From Acanthochromis polyacanthus (Eukaryota; Chordata; Actinopteri; Pomacentridae), in contig NC_067121.1 in the NCBI RefSeq assembly GCF_021347895.1, forward strand, positions 15,263,962 through 15,327,961: a stretch of DNA of 64,000 nucleotides, written 5' to 3'. The notes beneath the pieces are model-generated. The model was given only the letters and a program-made list of their open reading frames with translations. It searched no databases and was not told the origin of the DNA. Below, one piece after another: positions 26,812-39,129 of this stretch. How positions within the stretch are numbered: position 1 is the first letter of the stretch; each line of letters begins with the position of its first letter. A program made the translations under genes and the position numbers.

Positions 26812-27105
26812 GTGTTTTTACAGTTACAGACAGCGCCAAACAATAACACAGTCAACAGACAGATAAAAAGAGCGGTCTCAGTCTGTGGCTGCCCCCTGGA
26901 CTCCATTGAGGTGGTGGGAGAGAGGAGGGCTCTGGCCAAACTGTCTTCTATCATAGCAAAAACCTCCCACCTTCTGCATCAGACTGTGAACTCCTTACGA
27001 AGCGCCTTCAGCAACAGACTGTTACACCCCAAGGGTAAGAAGGAGCGTTTCCGCAGGTCGTTTATTCCAACATCAGTCAGACTTTACTATGCCACTGTAT
27101 AAACT
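26812..27105 (+). mobile_element. LINE fragment (RT C-terminus) in insr intron 19
   Basis: A 96-codon plus-strand frame starting near 26812 reads like the C-terminal end of a fish non-LTR retrotransposon: RQIKRAVSVCGCPLDSIE, SNRLLHPKGKKERFRRSFIP and TSVRLYYA. It lies antisense to insr and is 5'-truncated. The matching 3' UTR may run to about 27200. The exact LINE clade is not certain. Confidence 0.6.
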
Positions 27106-27205
27106 GGTCTATCTCTGTTACTGTTGCACTTTTTTCACTTACATATGCATACCACTTATGTGCAATAACTGTTTCAACCTCATCCTTATGTAAATAATCT
27201 TCTTA

Positions 27206-28618
<1,413 letters not shown>

Positions 28619-28908
28619 CTAACAGACAAGAAAGAGGGATTTTTTTTACTCAGTATATGCTTCATCATACTTTTAAAACTGTAATTAGTCTACAGTCAAC
28701 AGATAAATGTAGGAGTGTGCTGGTATTTGTGCGTGATGAGACATATAGCAGTTCCTATTGTAATTACTGACAAAGAGCAGTTAAACATACGGTTGGGTTC
28801 ATCAATTCAAACCCCACCCTGTGCTTTCCACATCATCAATAACCAAAACTGATACCACAATGTTCTCTGCTAATCTATGTAATGAAAGGAGATGACGTCT
28901 CTTCTTAC

Positions 28909-29138
28909 CACATGGTGGCAGCTGAAGGCCTTCATGACCGAGGCCTCATTCAGGAACTCAATTCTCTCCCTCAGGCTGGCTGACTCGTTGACTGTCTTCA
29001 CGGCTACATGCGTTTCCCCTTCACCCTTGATGATGTCCTTGGCGATGCCCTCGTAGACCATGCCGAAGGAGCCCTGACCAAGTTCCCGCAAAATGGCGAT
29101 TTTCTCTCTGGCCACCTCCCACTCGTCCTCCTCATACA
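28909..29138 (-). CDS. insr: Insulin receptor exon 17 (ATP-binding lobe)
   Basis: This 230-bp exon encodes [20 protein letters not shown] through [20 protein letters not shown] to [20 protein letters not shown] and ends at the C-helix region ([12 protein letters not shown]). The glycine loop GQGSFG, the ATP-binding Lys in VAVK and the C-helix Glu are all present. The exon is slightly shorter at its 5' side than the human one, where the juxtamembrane sequence varies. Splice sites are tgtag|tgtat and gtg|gtaaga. Confidence 0.95.
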
Positions 29139-29727
29139 CTACAAATACATTTTACAGCTTAGAGCGAATTCAAGAAAGCAGGCCAGTGGGAACAACAGGG
29201 TTGATGTTGTAAAGATTTTTTTTTAAAATTAATTTTAACTTCTGAACATGATGTGATATGTGAACTGGAGGCTTTCAGTTTTCAGATCAACGTAGTGTAA
29301 GTTGAATATTTGATCATTATTTACTTCTAAACTAACATCAATGTCACAAAATCCTGCTCACACGTAAACGCCTTAAAGTCATGCTTGATGTGAGCACAAA
29401 TAAATATTTCCACTGTGCAATGATGATTAAGTGCATTATGTTTAGGACTGTATATAATTTTCTAATTAACTGTTAAATTTTTGAATTCACATAAAGTGAC
29501 AATGGTGGAGAACAGCATTTAAAGTGAAGAGGAATGTTCTAGAAAGGAGCTAATAACCGTGTTTTTGTTAAATTTTCTAAATATTGTCTGCACCATCAAC
29601 AATCTCAGCACCAATACATCTAGGCTAAGGTAAACCTAAAAAAAACCAAACAAAGAAAGAAACAAACTAAACAAAAAACCAAAATCAGTTTCTCTGAAAT
29701 TGATGAATATGGCATAGTTTTGTTTAC

Positions 29728-29795
29728 CGTCATTAGCGCTGAGATATTCAGGATTTGAAGAAGCATAGATGGGACCAGTAGGACCTTGGGTTTGA
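29728..29795 (-). CDS. insr: Insulin receptor exon 16 (juxtamembrane NPEY)
   Basis: This 68-bp exon, the human length, encodes QTQGPTGPIYASSNPEYLSA. The NPEY motif is the docking site for IRS and SHC PTB domains after phosphorylation, and it is intact. Splice sites are tttag|tcaaa and gacg|gtaaac. Confidence 0.93.
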
Positions 29796-29897
29796 CTAAA
29801 AGGGAAAAAAGACACATTTAATGAATAATTACACTGGCAAAACATTAAATAATAAGTGACTGAGTATTGAGCAGGACATGACACTGTAACTGCATAC

Positions 29898-29997
29898 TTT
29901 TTCGTGAACATAACGAATCCTGCCACAGCCACAAACAGCAGCAGCACAAAACAGATGATTGGCCCGATGACGATCTTTACAATGTAGAGAGGATCAC
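29898..29997 (-). CDS. insr: Insulin receptor exon 15 (transmembrane helix)
   Basis: This 100-bp exon encodes DPLYIVKIVIGPIICFVLLL followed by FVAVAGFVMFTKK. That is one hydrophobic helix of about 23 residues, closed by a basic stop-transfer FTKK, placing the kinase in the cytosol. Splice sites are aacag|gtgat and aaa|gtatgc. Confidence 0.93.
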
Positions 29998-30165
29998 CTG
30001 TTGAACACATCCGCCCAGACAGTGAATCACATTTTGGGTGAAGAACAAAAACAAGCTCCAGACAACAAACCCACACAGCTAGGATCAATATGCTGCTCTG
30101 TCAACATGATGCCCCTTTTAGTACAATTCGCAGCATCTTTGGATGTGTTGACAATAATTAAGAGG

Positions 30166-30225
30166 AGTGACTCATACAAGGTTTTTCATGTCAACAGTGA
30201 CTCATACAAGGTTTTTCATGTCAAC
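30166..30225. repeat. Perfect 30-bp tandem duplication in insr intron 14
   Basis: Positions 30166-30195 and 30196-30225 are identical (start agtgactcatac, end catgtcaac). The surrounding intron (29998-30919) shows no other recognised element. Confidence 0.95.
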
Positions 30226-30919
30226 AGTCTGCTTTTATATCCATTTACATTAATTTCTAGGCTGTATTGAAAGAATTTTAACAGTAGCAGATTAATGTAA
30301 ATTGAAATTGTACAAAGATAATATGAGTTTTTTGGTATATTGATTTATCAAATAACAAAAACTACATTGGCAAAACTACACTTTATTTGCTGTTTTCCTA
30401 TTTATAATGATTTCTATCAAACATTTAAAAAGGTTCATGTTTCAGATTAAGATTTCATGGTTTTATACAGAATATACAGTATTTCTAATAGTAAGATAAG
30501 AAACACTTAGACCTGGCTATTTGAGAACTGAATCACATATACTATTTAATGTTTCGATACAACGCAATGCATATGTAAGATTTGCCTTGTTGACTTTTGT
30601 TCATTAAAACTATTTATTATGTTTTTACTTACTCATTCATATATCCAACTGCAGTGCATTTAGATGGCGGACAGTTTACATACTGAGTATACTGGACGTG
30701 TGATGTAAATGGTCAGACATAACTAAAACCATTGATTAATTCAACTGATGATTTACTTCGTAAAGAGTGGGGGATAATTAATACTACTGCTACTGTTCAA
30801 TGATATTTAATGATTCATAAAAAAATTCAGATAATAAACATCATAAAGGTACTTTGCCATTAAACCGGGCTAAAACAAAAAACTAAGTCAGGGCTCAGTT
30901 TGTCATTATGGAGACTTAC

Positions 30920-31079
30920 TTGCATCTTGGACATAGAAGTACGTGGGCTCAGTCCATGATCCGTTCCCAGCCAGCGAGGTGGCCCGGATCCTCACTGTGT
31001 AGTTCCCAGGATGCATCACTTTCAGCTTGCAGCCACGGGTCATTTTGTACATGTTCCTCGAGACACAGTAGTGCAACTC
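30920..31079 (-). CDS. insr: Insulin receptor exon 14 (FnIII-3, C-terminal part)
   Basis: This 160-bp exon, the human length, encodes [20 protein letters not shown], then a [20 protein letters not shown] segment and TYFYVQD. It completes the third fibronectin type III domain of the beta subunit just outside the membrane. The N-G-S and N-Y-T sequons are likely glycosylated. Splice sites are tgcag|gagtt and gcaa|gtaagt. Confidence 0.94.
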
Positions 31080-31674
31080 CTGCAGAAGAAAGACGCGGCG
31101 GTTCAGGCAGAGGACAGCAGCTTCATAATTTCTGAGCTTAAATTTACACTGTGATTTATTTCAAACCGACACTGTGTCATCTTCCTGTGGCAAAACTGTT
31201 TAATTCTTTTTTTAAATATATATTTGTACTGTGGGAACACCTGAGGGATTTTTTTGTTTCCCACAGCAAATATTAGTTAGTATTGACCTGATGTTTTGTT
31301 CACTTTTCTTCATGGTAGATTAGCAATGTTAAAATTAGTTATCAAACTAATTACACGACAAACACCACAAAGCCAGATTTCAAAGTGCAAGTCAGATATT
31401 AAGAATTGTCTCACTTGGCTATCTGTTCTGCATGGCCAGCTTAAGATGGACACATTTCATTTGTTTCTCACTACTGGCTCCAGCCATTGTGTTTAATGAG
31501 AAGGAGGAAGGTAAAATTGTTCTTTGTGTAACAATAAACAGTGTTGGGGTGAACAGCTGTGAACTCACAGTGAACTTGTGCACTGAGACCTAAGATTCGC
31601 ATTATTACATTCACTAAAGCAATAAAGCTATGACAAATGTGTCTGTAGATGTGTGAGTGTGTACATTTCCTCAC
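31080..31674 (-). other. insr intron 13
   Basis: AT-rich intronic DNA, no recognised element. Confidence 0.5.
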
Positions 31675-31814
31675 CTCAGTGTCTCCCAGTCTCTTGTAGT
31701 TGACCTCATACAGGATAATCATACCATTGGGGGCTGTGGGTTCCTGCCAGGTGATGTGTACTGTATTTTCTGTCACCTCATAATTGATGGGACCTAAGAT
31801 GTCATCAGCTTTGT
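31675..31814 (-). CDS. insr: Insulin receptor exon 13 (FnIII-3, N-terminal part)
   Basis: This 140-bp exon, the human length, encodes [20 protein letters not shown], then [20 protein letters not shown] and RLGDTE. The WxEPxxPNG pattern is a typical fibronectin type III strand and turn. Splice sites are tgtag|acaaa and gag|gtgagg. Confidence 0.94.
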
Positions 31815-31884
31815 CTACAGAGAACAAATTGAGATGGTTTCATGAATCATGTTTCCATTAAAACTCTGGCTTGCTTAGACTAAA

Positions 31885-32065
31885 TAGAGGATGAGCTGCC
31901 TCCGGCTGTCCTAATGGCTATGATCCCATGCAGCCACAACACCCTTGGTTTGATACAGGCTGGGGACACTTGTTGCATGTCATTCCCTTATGTCACTTTT
32001 TCTCTTGCCCTTCAAGCTTCCTGTCTGTCTCGAAACTGTTTTCTTTCACCTGAATTTCTTAGATA
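31885..32065 (+). mobile_element. Degenerate tRNA-type SINE in insr intron 12
   Basis: The stretch contains gctgtcctaatggctatgat, a box B-like ttggtttgatacaggctggg, and ttgttgcatgtcattccc followed by ttcctgtctgtctc. That order is typical of a common fish SINE with a GCATGTCAT core. Divergence is high and the ends are approximate. Confidence 0.5.
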
Positions 32066-32610
32066 CCGACAGTTTAAGGTGGTTCACAGAGTTAAATAAT
32101 TGTCTATGTGAAGGATCAGTCACAATAAGAAAACCAGGGTTGTAATGACATCATTGTTCAACAGCCTATTTGATAGGAACCACAATTAATAGATTTTTTA
32201 ACTGACATGCAATTTGTTAAAGTGGATATGCTAATACGCCAATTTACAGTGGTTACTGAGAAACACATCTGTCATTTTGCTGCCAAATTGAAGTAGCTGG
32301 CAATTCAACCAAAACAGAAATTGGCAATGAAAACCGAACCAGTGAGTTGCAAGACTAAACTGAGAGGAACTGCACAGTCAGGTCACCTTTTTATTTTTTG
32401 TGATTGTCATTTATGTGATTTCTTTCTAGTGATTTTACACATAATAAAATATGTGCCTCACAATACAAAACCTCAGTAATATACCAAAAATGTCATCACT
32501 GCATGAATCTAAGAATTTTCTTTCTCAACTAATAAGAAAAAAATTACACAGAAGGGAAAGCTCTGCGACAGATAGAAAACTCTACAGCACTGACATCAGT
32601 GCCTCCTTAC

Positions 32611-32897
32611 ATTCAGGCATTGTGCGAGCGCTGACGTATGCTGCCATACTGCAGCGGGCTGAGTCGGTTGCATGGTTGCAGGCGTGGATCTCGATCTGGT
32701 AGCTGGTGAAATGGCGTAGGTTGGAGATGACCGTGGACTCCTTGGCATGAACTGTGACTACAGTCTTGGTGCTTTCAAAGGTTTCCTCATCCTCGTTGTC
32801 AGGGGTGCCAGTGCCTCCCGGCAGGGTAGGGGCCATCGTTAGGAAGGGGTGTGTTTGGTTGGCGATGCCCATCACAGAGCGTCGCTGTCTCGAGCGC
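32611..32897 (-). CDS. insr: Insulin receptor exon 12 (furin site, beta-chain start)
   Basis: The exon (287 bp) opens with RSRQRR, the proprotein-convertase site that splits the receptor into alpha and beta chains (human RKRR). A variable insert-domain segment follows ([14 protein letters not shown], acidic DNEDEE), then [20 protein letters not shown] and [13 protein letters not shown] of the second FnIII domain. The last codon of exon 10 contributes K, giving EIKRSRQRR across the junction. No 36-nt exon 11 was seen between exons 10 and 12. Splice sites are tgtag|gcgct and gaat|gtaagg. Confidence 0.93.
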
Positions 32898-33149
32898 CTA
32901 CACAAGGTAAAACAATATTAAAACTGCTTTACAGAGTATATAAAAGTAATTTAAGAAACAGCATAAGATATTTAAAGAAATTCAAATCTTGAAAAGACAG
33001 AGGTGGGGTTTATTTCCAACAATTTCTGTCAGACAGAGTTTGTGAAATCCCTTATTATCAGAAGCTTAGTCTTTGCACTCCATTTTCCTGCATCAATGTT
33101 TGAAACACTGTTTACATGTATTGTAGTTGCATGAACCACTATATTTCTA

Positions 33150-33720
33150 GCATAACCCAGTATATACAGTGTATATAAGTATACTGGGTTATTCTTTTAC
33201 TGAACATTGGAACAATTTTACTGTAGGACAATGGGGTGACAAACTCAAGGAAAATCCAACATAAGTCATCTCAGTAAGGTGTTGGACCACTAGGTACCAT
33301 CAGCACAGCTTGAGATTGCCTTGACATTGATTGTACAAGACTTTGAAATCTCTGGAAAGATATTCCCTTGTGTGATGTTTAGATTGTGATGTCGGTGGAG
33401 AGTTGTGTCAAACATGTCAAAAACTCCACTGAATTGTCCAAAATCTTCCATAGGTGTTAAAGTGGGTTGAGATGTGGTTACTATGAAGGCTGTAGCATAT
33501 GATTCAAACTATTTCCAATAAGCCACTCACTGACCCCTCATGTTCTCTTTGTGAGGGCATTCTGGAATGACACCACTCCCATGGGATAGAAATGTTTCAT
33601 CATAGGATAAGGGTGATCACTCAGTACAATTTTGTATTGATCTGAAATCAACCTTCCCTCTAAAAGTGTGGATGAGGATCCAAACTATGTCAGCAGAATG
33701 CTTCTACAGTTCAAGGGTTA
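33150..33720. repeat. Degenerate non-autonomous DNA-transposon repeat in insr intron 10
   Basis: A short palindromic end (aacccagtatatac ... gtatactgggtt, 33155-33192) precedes a body with ggtgttggaccac, caataggtgttaa and gggttgagatgtggttac-like phrases. These occur in a widespread fish TA-target repeat of the Tc1/mariner type. Classification is from memory and tentative. Confidence 0.4.
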
Positions 33721-34253
33721 AAGTTTATCCTTAAATTTGTCAAATATCTGTATTTATAAATGGGTTTTTGGGTTTGACCACACATTCGACAGGTGGACGG
33801 CTGTGAAAGAAAGTTTTGGCTGAATCCCCAGTACTCCAGTAACAACTAAATACAACACTATAAGTCTGATACTGCCTGGGTACTGTAGTTTGCTTGGCAT
33901 GAACTTAAATTTGTAGTGAGACAAAGAAAGAAAGACAGATAGACAGATATATACTTTGTTGTGTCCATGAAAACGATGGAGCAGTCAGTCCATATGGACA
34001 CCAACACGAACAAAGAGAAGACATTATTGAGTAAACATAATTAAAATTAGGCTGAACTGCAAACAATGTTGAGCTCAATTTAGTTTGATAATGTGAGAAC
34101 AGAAAAAGACAATCTAAAATCCTTTCTTGTTTACTCCAACTCCGCTCACACCTTGAAAAATAATCCTCCTGAGGGCAATGTCTATAAGCTTAAAAAAGCA
34201 CACATTTTTTGACTAGAGTTGTTCCAACATAGTTCTGTTGTTAGGAGTCTTAC

Positions 34254-34452
34254 TTGATCTCAAAGACTTCATTGTGGAGGTAATTCTCAAAGGTTTTGCG
34301 GTACTCTGAGTCCTCTTTCTCCTTCTTGAGCTCCTTGTCAGTTTTAGGGCAGGCACAGCATCGTGTCCCCTGGCCCTGCTCCTCAGTCTGGTTCCACTTC
34401 TGCTCCTCGTCACTGTCCACCTGAGTGGGTACCCGCGATGGCAACTTCATCC
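34254..34452 (-). CDS. insr: Insulin receptor exon 10 (insert domain, end of alpha chain)
   Basis: This 199-bp exon encodes MKLPSRVPTQVDSDEEQKWN, the cysteine cluster TRCCACPKTD, and FENYLHNEVFEIK. The CC-x-CP group forms the alpha-alpha disulfides. The FENYLHN.VF stretch is the alpha-CT peptide that binds insulin together with L1 of the partner subunit. Splice sites are atcag|ggatg and caa|gtaaga. The upstream intron to exon 9 is about 11 kb because of transposon insertions. Confidence 0.94.
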
Positions 34453-34690
34453 CTGATAAAATGGAGTGAAGTACCAGAGGGAAAAAAATACATTTAGACA
34501 GACAGAATGGGATGACAGATATAAAACAGTCTTATGCACAAACATCTATGCACACACCGCCCCACACACATGCCTGACGAGTCATGTCAGTCACTGTCAT
34601 CCTCAGGTCCTAACCCTCTCTAGTGGAGATAAATTACCAGTGACACAACCCCCCTGTGGACTCCAATCTCTCTGAGTGTGTGGGAGTTAA

Positions 34691-35247
34691 AGGGGAACTT
34701 TGTTTTTTTAAACCTGGGGTCTGTTTTCATATGTCATTTCATACATGTGAGTGATGGAGAAATGAATTTTCAACATAGCTCCAGTGTTTAGCCAGGCAGG
34801 CAGCTTAGCAGCTCAGCTAGCAACTCAGCTAGCGAAAAGTATGGGGCAAGTGGCCCCCCCGCCAAAACCGGTGTTTTGGAGCGAGCTATCACGCGATTTC
34901 GGAACGAGATTTGCTTTCTAGCGTCCTGAGCTTTGGATACAGACCACAACAAAGAGCGATCGCCAGGTAATGTGGAGGTTTTCGTTCACTTCTCATCTCT
35001 AGTATGTTGTGGGACACTCGTTGAGACTATCCTAGCCGGTCAGTGTGGGGAAAAAAGCACGTTAGGGCGGACTTTGACGCGGGGGGGGGGGGGGGCCTCT
35101 TGCCCCATACTTTTCGCTAGCTGAGCTGCTAAGCTGACTGCCTGGCTAAATACTGGAGCTATGTTGAAAATTCATTTCTCCATCACTCACATGTATGAAA
35201 TGACATATGAAAACAGACCCCAGGTTGAAAAAAAACGAAGTTCCCCT
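34691..35247. mobile_element. TTAA-target element with long TIRs (Kolobok- or piggyBac-like MITE)
   Basis: The ends are aggggaactt and its inverse between TTAA at 34687-34690 and 35248-35251. Inverted repeats of about 165 bp run inward (34691-34860 against 35095-35247). The 557-bp element has no coding sequence and holds a run of 15 G at 35081-35095. TTAA target plus AGGGGAA ends suggest Kolobok, but piggyBac cannot be excluded. Confidence 0.8.
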
Positions 35248-35251
35248 TTAA

Positions 35252-36245
35252 GGTATTTCTAAAGATGAAAATTTGGACTTGACTGTGTGCCAACATAAAA
35301 AAGTACTGATGGGATCAACTTAGGTCAGGCTGTGACCAAAATAATTTAGCTATGAAAAATGGATGAACTTTGCTTGAAAAGTTCCAGAGTGAGAGGAAGA
35401 TCTTTAATGTTTCAGTGTTTGTTTCATGAAGTTTTAGCTATGCAATGCATCCCAAAAACAATTCCCTTTCACTTCCTTGTGGGTAGAGTAACACTATTTT
35501 TGAGAAAATGTTCAATAGATTCACGTAGAGGTCAAACACTCTGTTGCACTGTTCTGTCTAAAACCTCTTTCTATGAATATTGTGCTTACCTACTGCTGTT
35601 GTTTTGGTTTGGAAAATGTTGACTTCAGTTTTGATTTTGATAGTTTTTATTTATTTAAATGCTTCTGTGGGTTCAGAAGATGCCAGGACCTCTACAGAGA
35701 AGGAATCTCCTCTGAAAAATGTAAAAATGTATGGTCTTCAAGTTAATGCAGGGCTTCAGACTGCGACCAAATCTGACATTAGAACACCTTAGTTTAACTC
35801 TTTTCAAAGCAATTTTTGCTCACACACCTCTTTGAGAACCACAACTACGAAGCAGCAACTATCGCAGCCAGTAATGTGGGGTGTTCAGGGAACTCTGGTA
35901 AATTGCATTATCGATAAGAAGATGTTATGCAAGTGATGTGTTTTGCTTGTGACAAGGTTGGAGGTGCTACCAAGTGAGAAAGGTAGTTATCTGGTGCTAC
36001 TGGTGAAAATGTCAGTAAAACATCACAGGTGAATATGGGGAACATTTTTAACTAATGAAGACACATCAACGTATAACATCCTCTGGTGATTACTTACAGT
36101 GAGGAAAGAAATATTTCTATACATCAGGCTGTGAGTGATAAACCCCTCAATAAAAACCTCCAGAATACAGACAGGAATAAAACTGGAAAGTCTGGTATCT
36201 TCAAGTGTTGTTGAAAACTACATTTGTGTCTCAGAATATTAGGAA
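35252..36245 (-). other. insr intron 9, unassigned part
   Basis: No recognised element between the TTAA MITE and the 8.6-kb transposon. Confidence 0.4.
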
Positions 36246-36251
36246 AAAAAC

Positions 36252-36813
36252 TACGGTGGCCGACAGGGGCCAACGATCTGCAACTTACCAAAACTCCTCA
36301 GTTTAGGAAAACAGCTTCAAGTACAGAAACGATGCAAAATCACAAACTCAAACACAGGTCTACACGAGGTACAAAAGAGGATCGTGGTGCAAATGAAATA
36401 ACGCGCTGAAAAAAACAAAACGCGCTGCTGAAAGAGGAACGATGCAAAGGAGAAAACGATCTCCAAATCAAAAAACGATCTGCAAATCAAGTAACGATTT
36501 CCAGAACATGAAACGATTTCCAAACCAAGAAACGATCTGCAAACTAAAAAACGATTTCAAAACCAAGAAACGATCTTCCAATGAAAAACGCTGCATTACC
36601 AGTTACTACGAACGGAGCAGGGGACGCTCTCGGCGTAATGGGATGGAGAGAGAGAGACAGGACCGGACAGCTGCCTGAACGACTGTGCATAAAATACAAC
36701 GCGAACGGTAATGTGACTTTCATTTGAGTATATTTATTATGATTATGTTTGTATCACTACATATAATGCTGCACATACGTGGTGTTTATTTTATTGTATG
36801 TTACACCAGACGT
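36252..36813 (+). repeat. Left TIR of the 8.6-kb transposon, with subterminal repeats and leader exon
   Basis: From about 36443 to 36590 there are about eight copies of a 19-22-bp unit built on aacgat(c/t)t(g/c)caaa. These are plausible transposase-binding sites. Further in, acgcgaacg|gtaatg supplies a possible splice donor at 36708, with an acceptor ttctag at 37021-37026 before the transposase ATG. A TIR-encoded untranslated first exon and promoter are therefore likely, by inference. Confidence 0.6.
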
Positions 36814-37044
36814 GGTTAAAAAAGCCCTCTTAAAACAGTCTTCCATGCAACGTTGTAGGCTACATAAGGTGTTATGCTAGTTAATGACAGTTCAGTGACA
36901 GCTAGTTAAATCAGTTCACTTGTAAGCATGCATTATCGCCACTGTGTTTGTAACGAGGTAGTGAAGAGTGGGCTACTACTCATATAAATAATGTTACTTA
37001 GCACTTTCCTCATTTTCAGTTTTCTAGATTACTGACACCAGGCT

Positions 37045-38907
37045 ATGTTTTGCCCTTTCTGTGGACAAGAGCTGGGAACAATTTACAGGTTCTGTGGCTC
37101 ATGTGGAACCAATGTGCAGTCTTTGGAAGAATATGCAAACAACAGTAAGTGGGCTCATATTCAGCTTGTCAATTACAGTTCACACTTTGTCTATGTAAAA
37201 TGCATTATATTTGACAGCTTGTCTTGTGTACTAAAGTTACAGTGGTAGCTTGGTGATACAGTATATCTAACCCAACCTTGAGGTGATCAGCTGTGGGTCA
37301 TTGAGGTTCAGACAGTGATTTTTGTCATAAGGTAGAAAATTAGTGTTTATGCAGGTTCTGATGTTAAATGCCCATCTGTTGCCCATCAGAGGCAAAGTGT
37401 TATAATTATTATTGATTATAATTTATTAGAATAAAGTTCAGCCTCTTTATGCCTTTATCCCACTTTGTTTGGCAGGAGCAGAATCAGATATTCCCACCCA
37501 AGAGGATTTAATCCAAAGATATTTTCATCACAGCTACAGCAATGGAGAAATTTTAGATTTTTTGTCTTCAAAACACAAAATTAATATGAGTCTTCGCTCT
37601 CTGAAGAGGAAGCTGAAAAGTTTGTCTCTGTTTAGGCCGAAAGACTACTCTCCTCTTGCCACTGTTCGTGCTGCCATCCAGGAGGAGTTAAAAGGTCCAG
37701 GAAAACACTATGGCTACCGCTCAATGTGGCAGACACTGCACTCAAAGTACTCGCTCACTGTCAAGAGGGATGATGTCATGACCATCATGAGAGAACTTGA
37801 CCCACAAGGCATTCAACTACGTGCAAGCAGAAAATTTTTAAAAAGAGTGTACAGTTCTGCTGGACCAAACCATGTCTGGCATGTGGATGGTTATGACAAG
37901 CTGAAGCCGTACGGTTTTGGAATAAGTGGCTGCATTGATGGATTTTCTCGGAAGGTGCTGTGGTTGAGATGCGCAGCAAGCAACAATGACCCAGTGGTCA
38001 TTTCCCAAATTTACCTGAACTGTGTGGCTGAAGGTGGAATCATTCCAACACGACTTCGAACTGACTGTGGTACTGAAAATGGAACAATGGCTGCAATTCA
38101 TTGTACCTTAAGGTCATCTCATACTGATGACTATGCTGGGGCTGCCAGTCATTTGTATGGCTCTTCAATGGTAAACCAAAGAATTGAAAGCTGGTGGTCA
38201 TATTTTCGCAAACAGAGGTGTCATTATGTATTGTTTTTTTGTGTTTTACAAGCTACAAGCAAATTTTTAAAATGAAATTTAAAACAGACAATATAACATT
38301 ATGGTTCTTGCATGTTTATTGTTTTTTGATGAACAACAAATTATATTTTTCATGTGATTAAAACATTTTAGATTGAATCACTAGTATCCAAAAACATTAC
38401 ATGAAATGTATCAAACTCATTTCAGCTTGTGTCTTCAGGTCACAATTTTGGATGGACCTTCTGAATGATTTGAGAGAAACAAATCTCTACAATGGTAGTC
38501 ATGAGCACACATGCCTCCTGCGATTTGTGTTTATGGATGTTCTACAACGTGACCTTGATGAATGTAGAAAAAAGTGGAACACTCATACAATCAGACCTGT
38601 CAAACTGTCTCGTTGTCCTTCGGGTAAACCAGAGGTCATATACAACCGACCTCACAGGTTTGTTTTCAGTATTTAACTTTATCTTCCCTGAAATAACAGT
38701 ATAAAACATAACAATGAACAGCATTATCAAAATATGTGAAAAATTGTTGCACTTACATAATAGTAGAAAAAGTAAAAGTCTGAGTCCAAGCTCGTTAGTC
38801 CTCGTTACCTTAACCCTAACATGTAACACTAAGACTTACAACATATTTTCATTTCCAGGTTTGGTGCAACTGAGTGTGGGTTAGGAACTGCAGCCATTTC
38901 AGACTGA
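37045..38907 (+). CDS. DDE integrase-like transposase with N-terminal zinc ribbon, 4 exons
   Basis: Exons are 37045-37144, 37476-38217, 38439-38657 and 38859-38907. All have GT..AG introns and matching phases, giving about 369 aa without a stop. Exon 1 is a zinc ribbon (MFCPFCGQELG ... FCGSCGTN, two C-x2-C pairs). Exon 2 has an N-terminal helical DNA-binding region (LRSLKRKLKSLSLFRPKDYS), then the integrase core: HVWHVDGYDKLKPYG (first D), RTDCGTENGTM (second D) and NQRIESWWSYFRKQ (E). The D-to-E spacing is about 40. The family joins DNA ends by transesterification. Similarity to retroviral-type and IS3-type cores is by motif only. It is the likely mobiliser of this element and reads open, so it may be active. 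Transcription probably starts in the left TIR. Confidence 0.85.
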
Positions 38908-39129
38908 GGCCATACACAGTACATGTGGAGATCACCATCTCCAGTCACGCTTTGAGGATCTACAGAGTCAAAGTGGGATGATGCATCCACTTACCTGGGA
39001 GTCCTGCGTGGAACTCTATATGACATTGAAGAACCTGGCTGATTTGTAACCACACTGGAAATACAGGTACTAACTGTTGAACTATAGACACTGAAGGTCA
39101 ACCTAACAGTTTGTTAGAACCAAAAAAAA

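Noticed and set aside
32898..34253. A 36-nt exon 11 of insr
   Set aside because: No short in-frame segment with good splice sites was found, and exon 10 joins exon 12 in phase directly.
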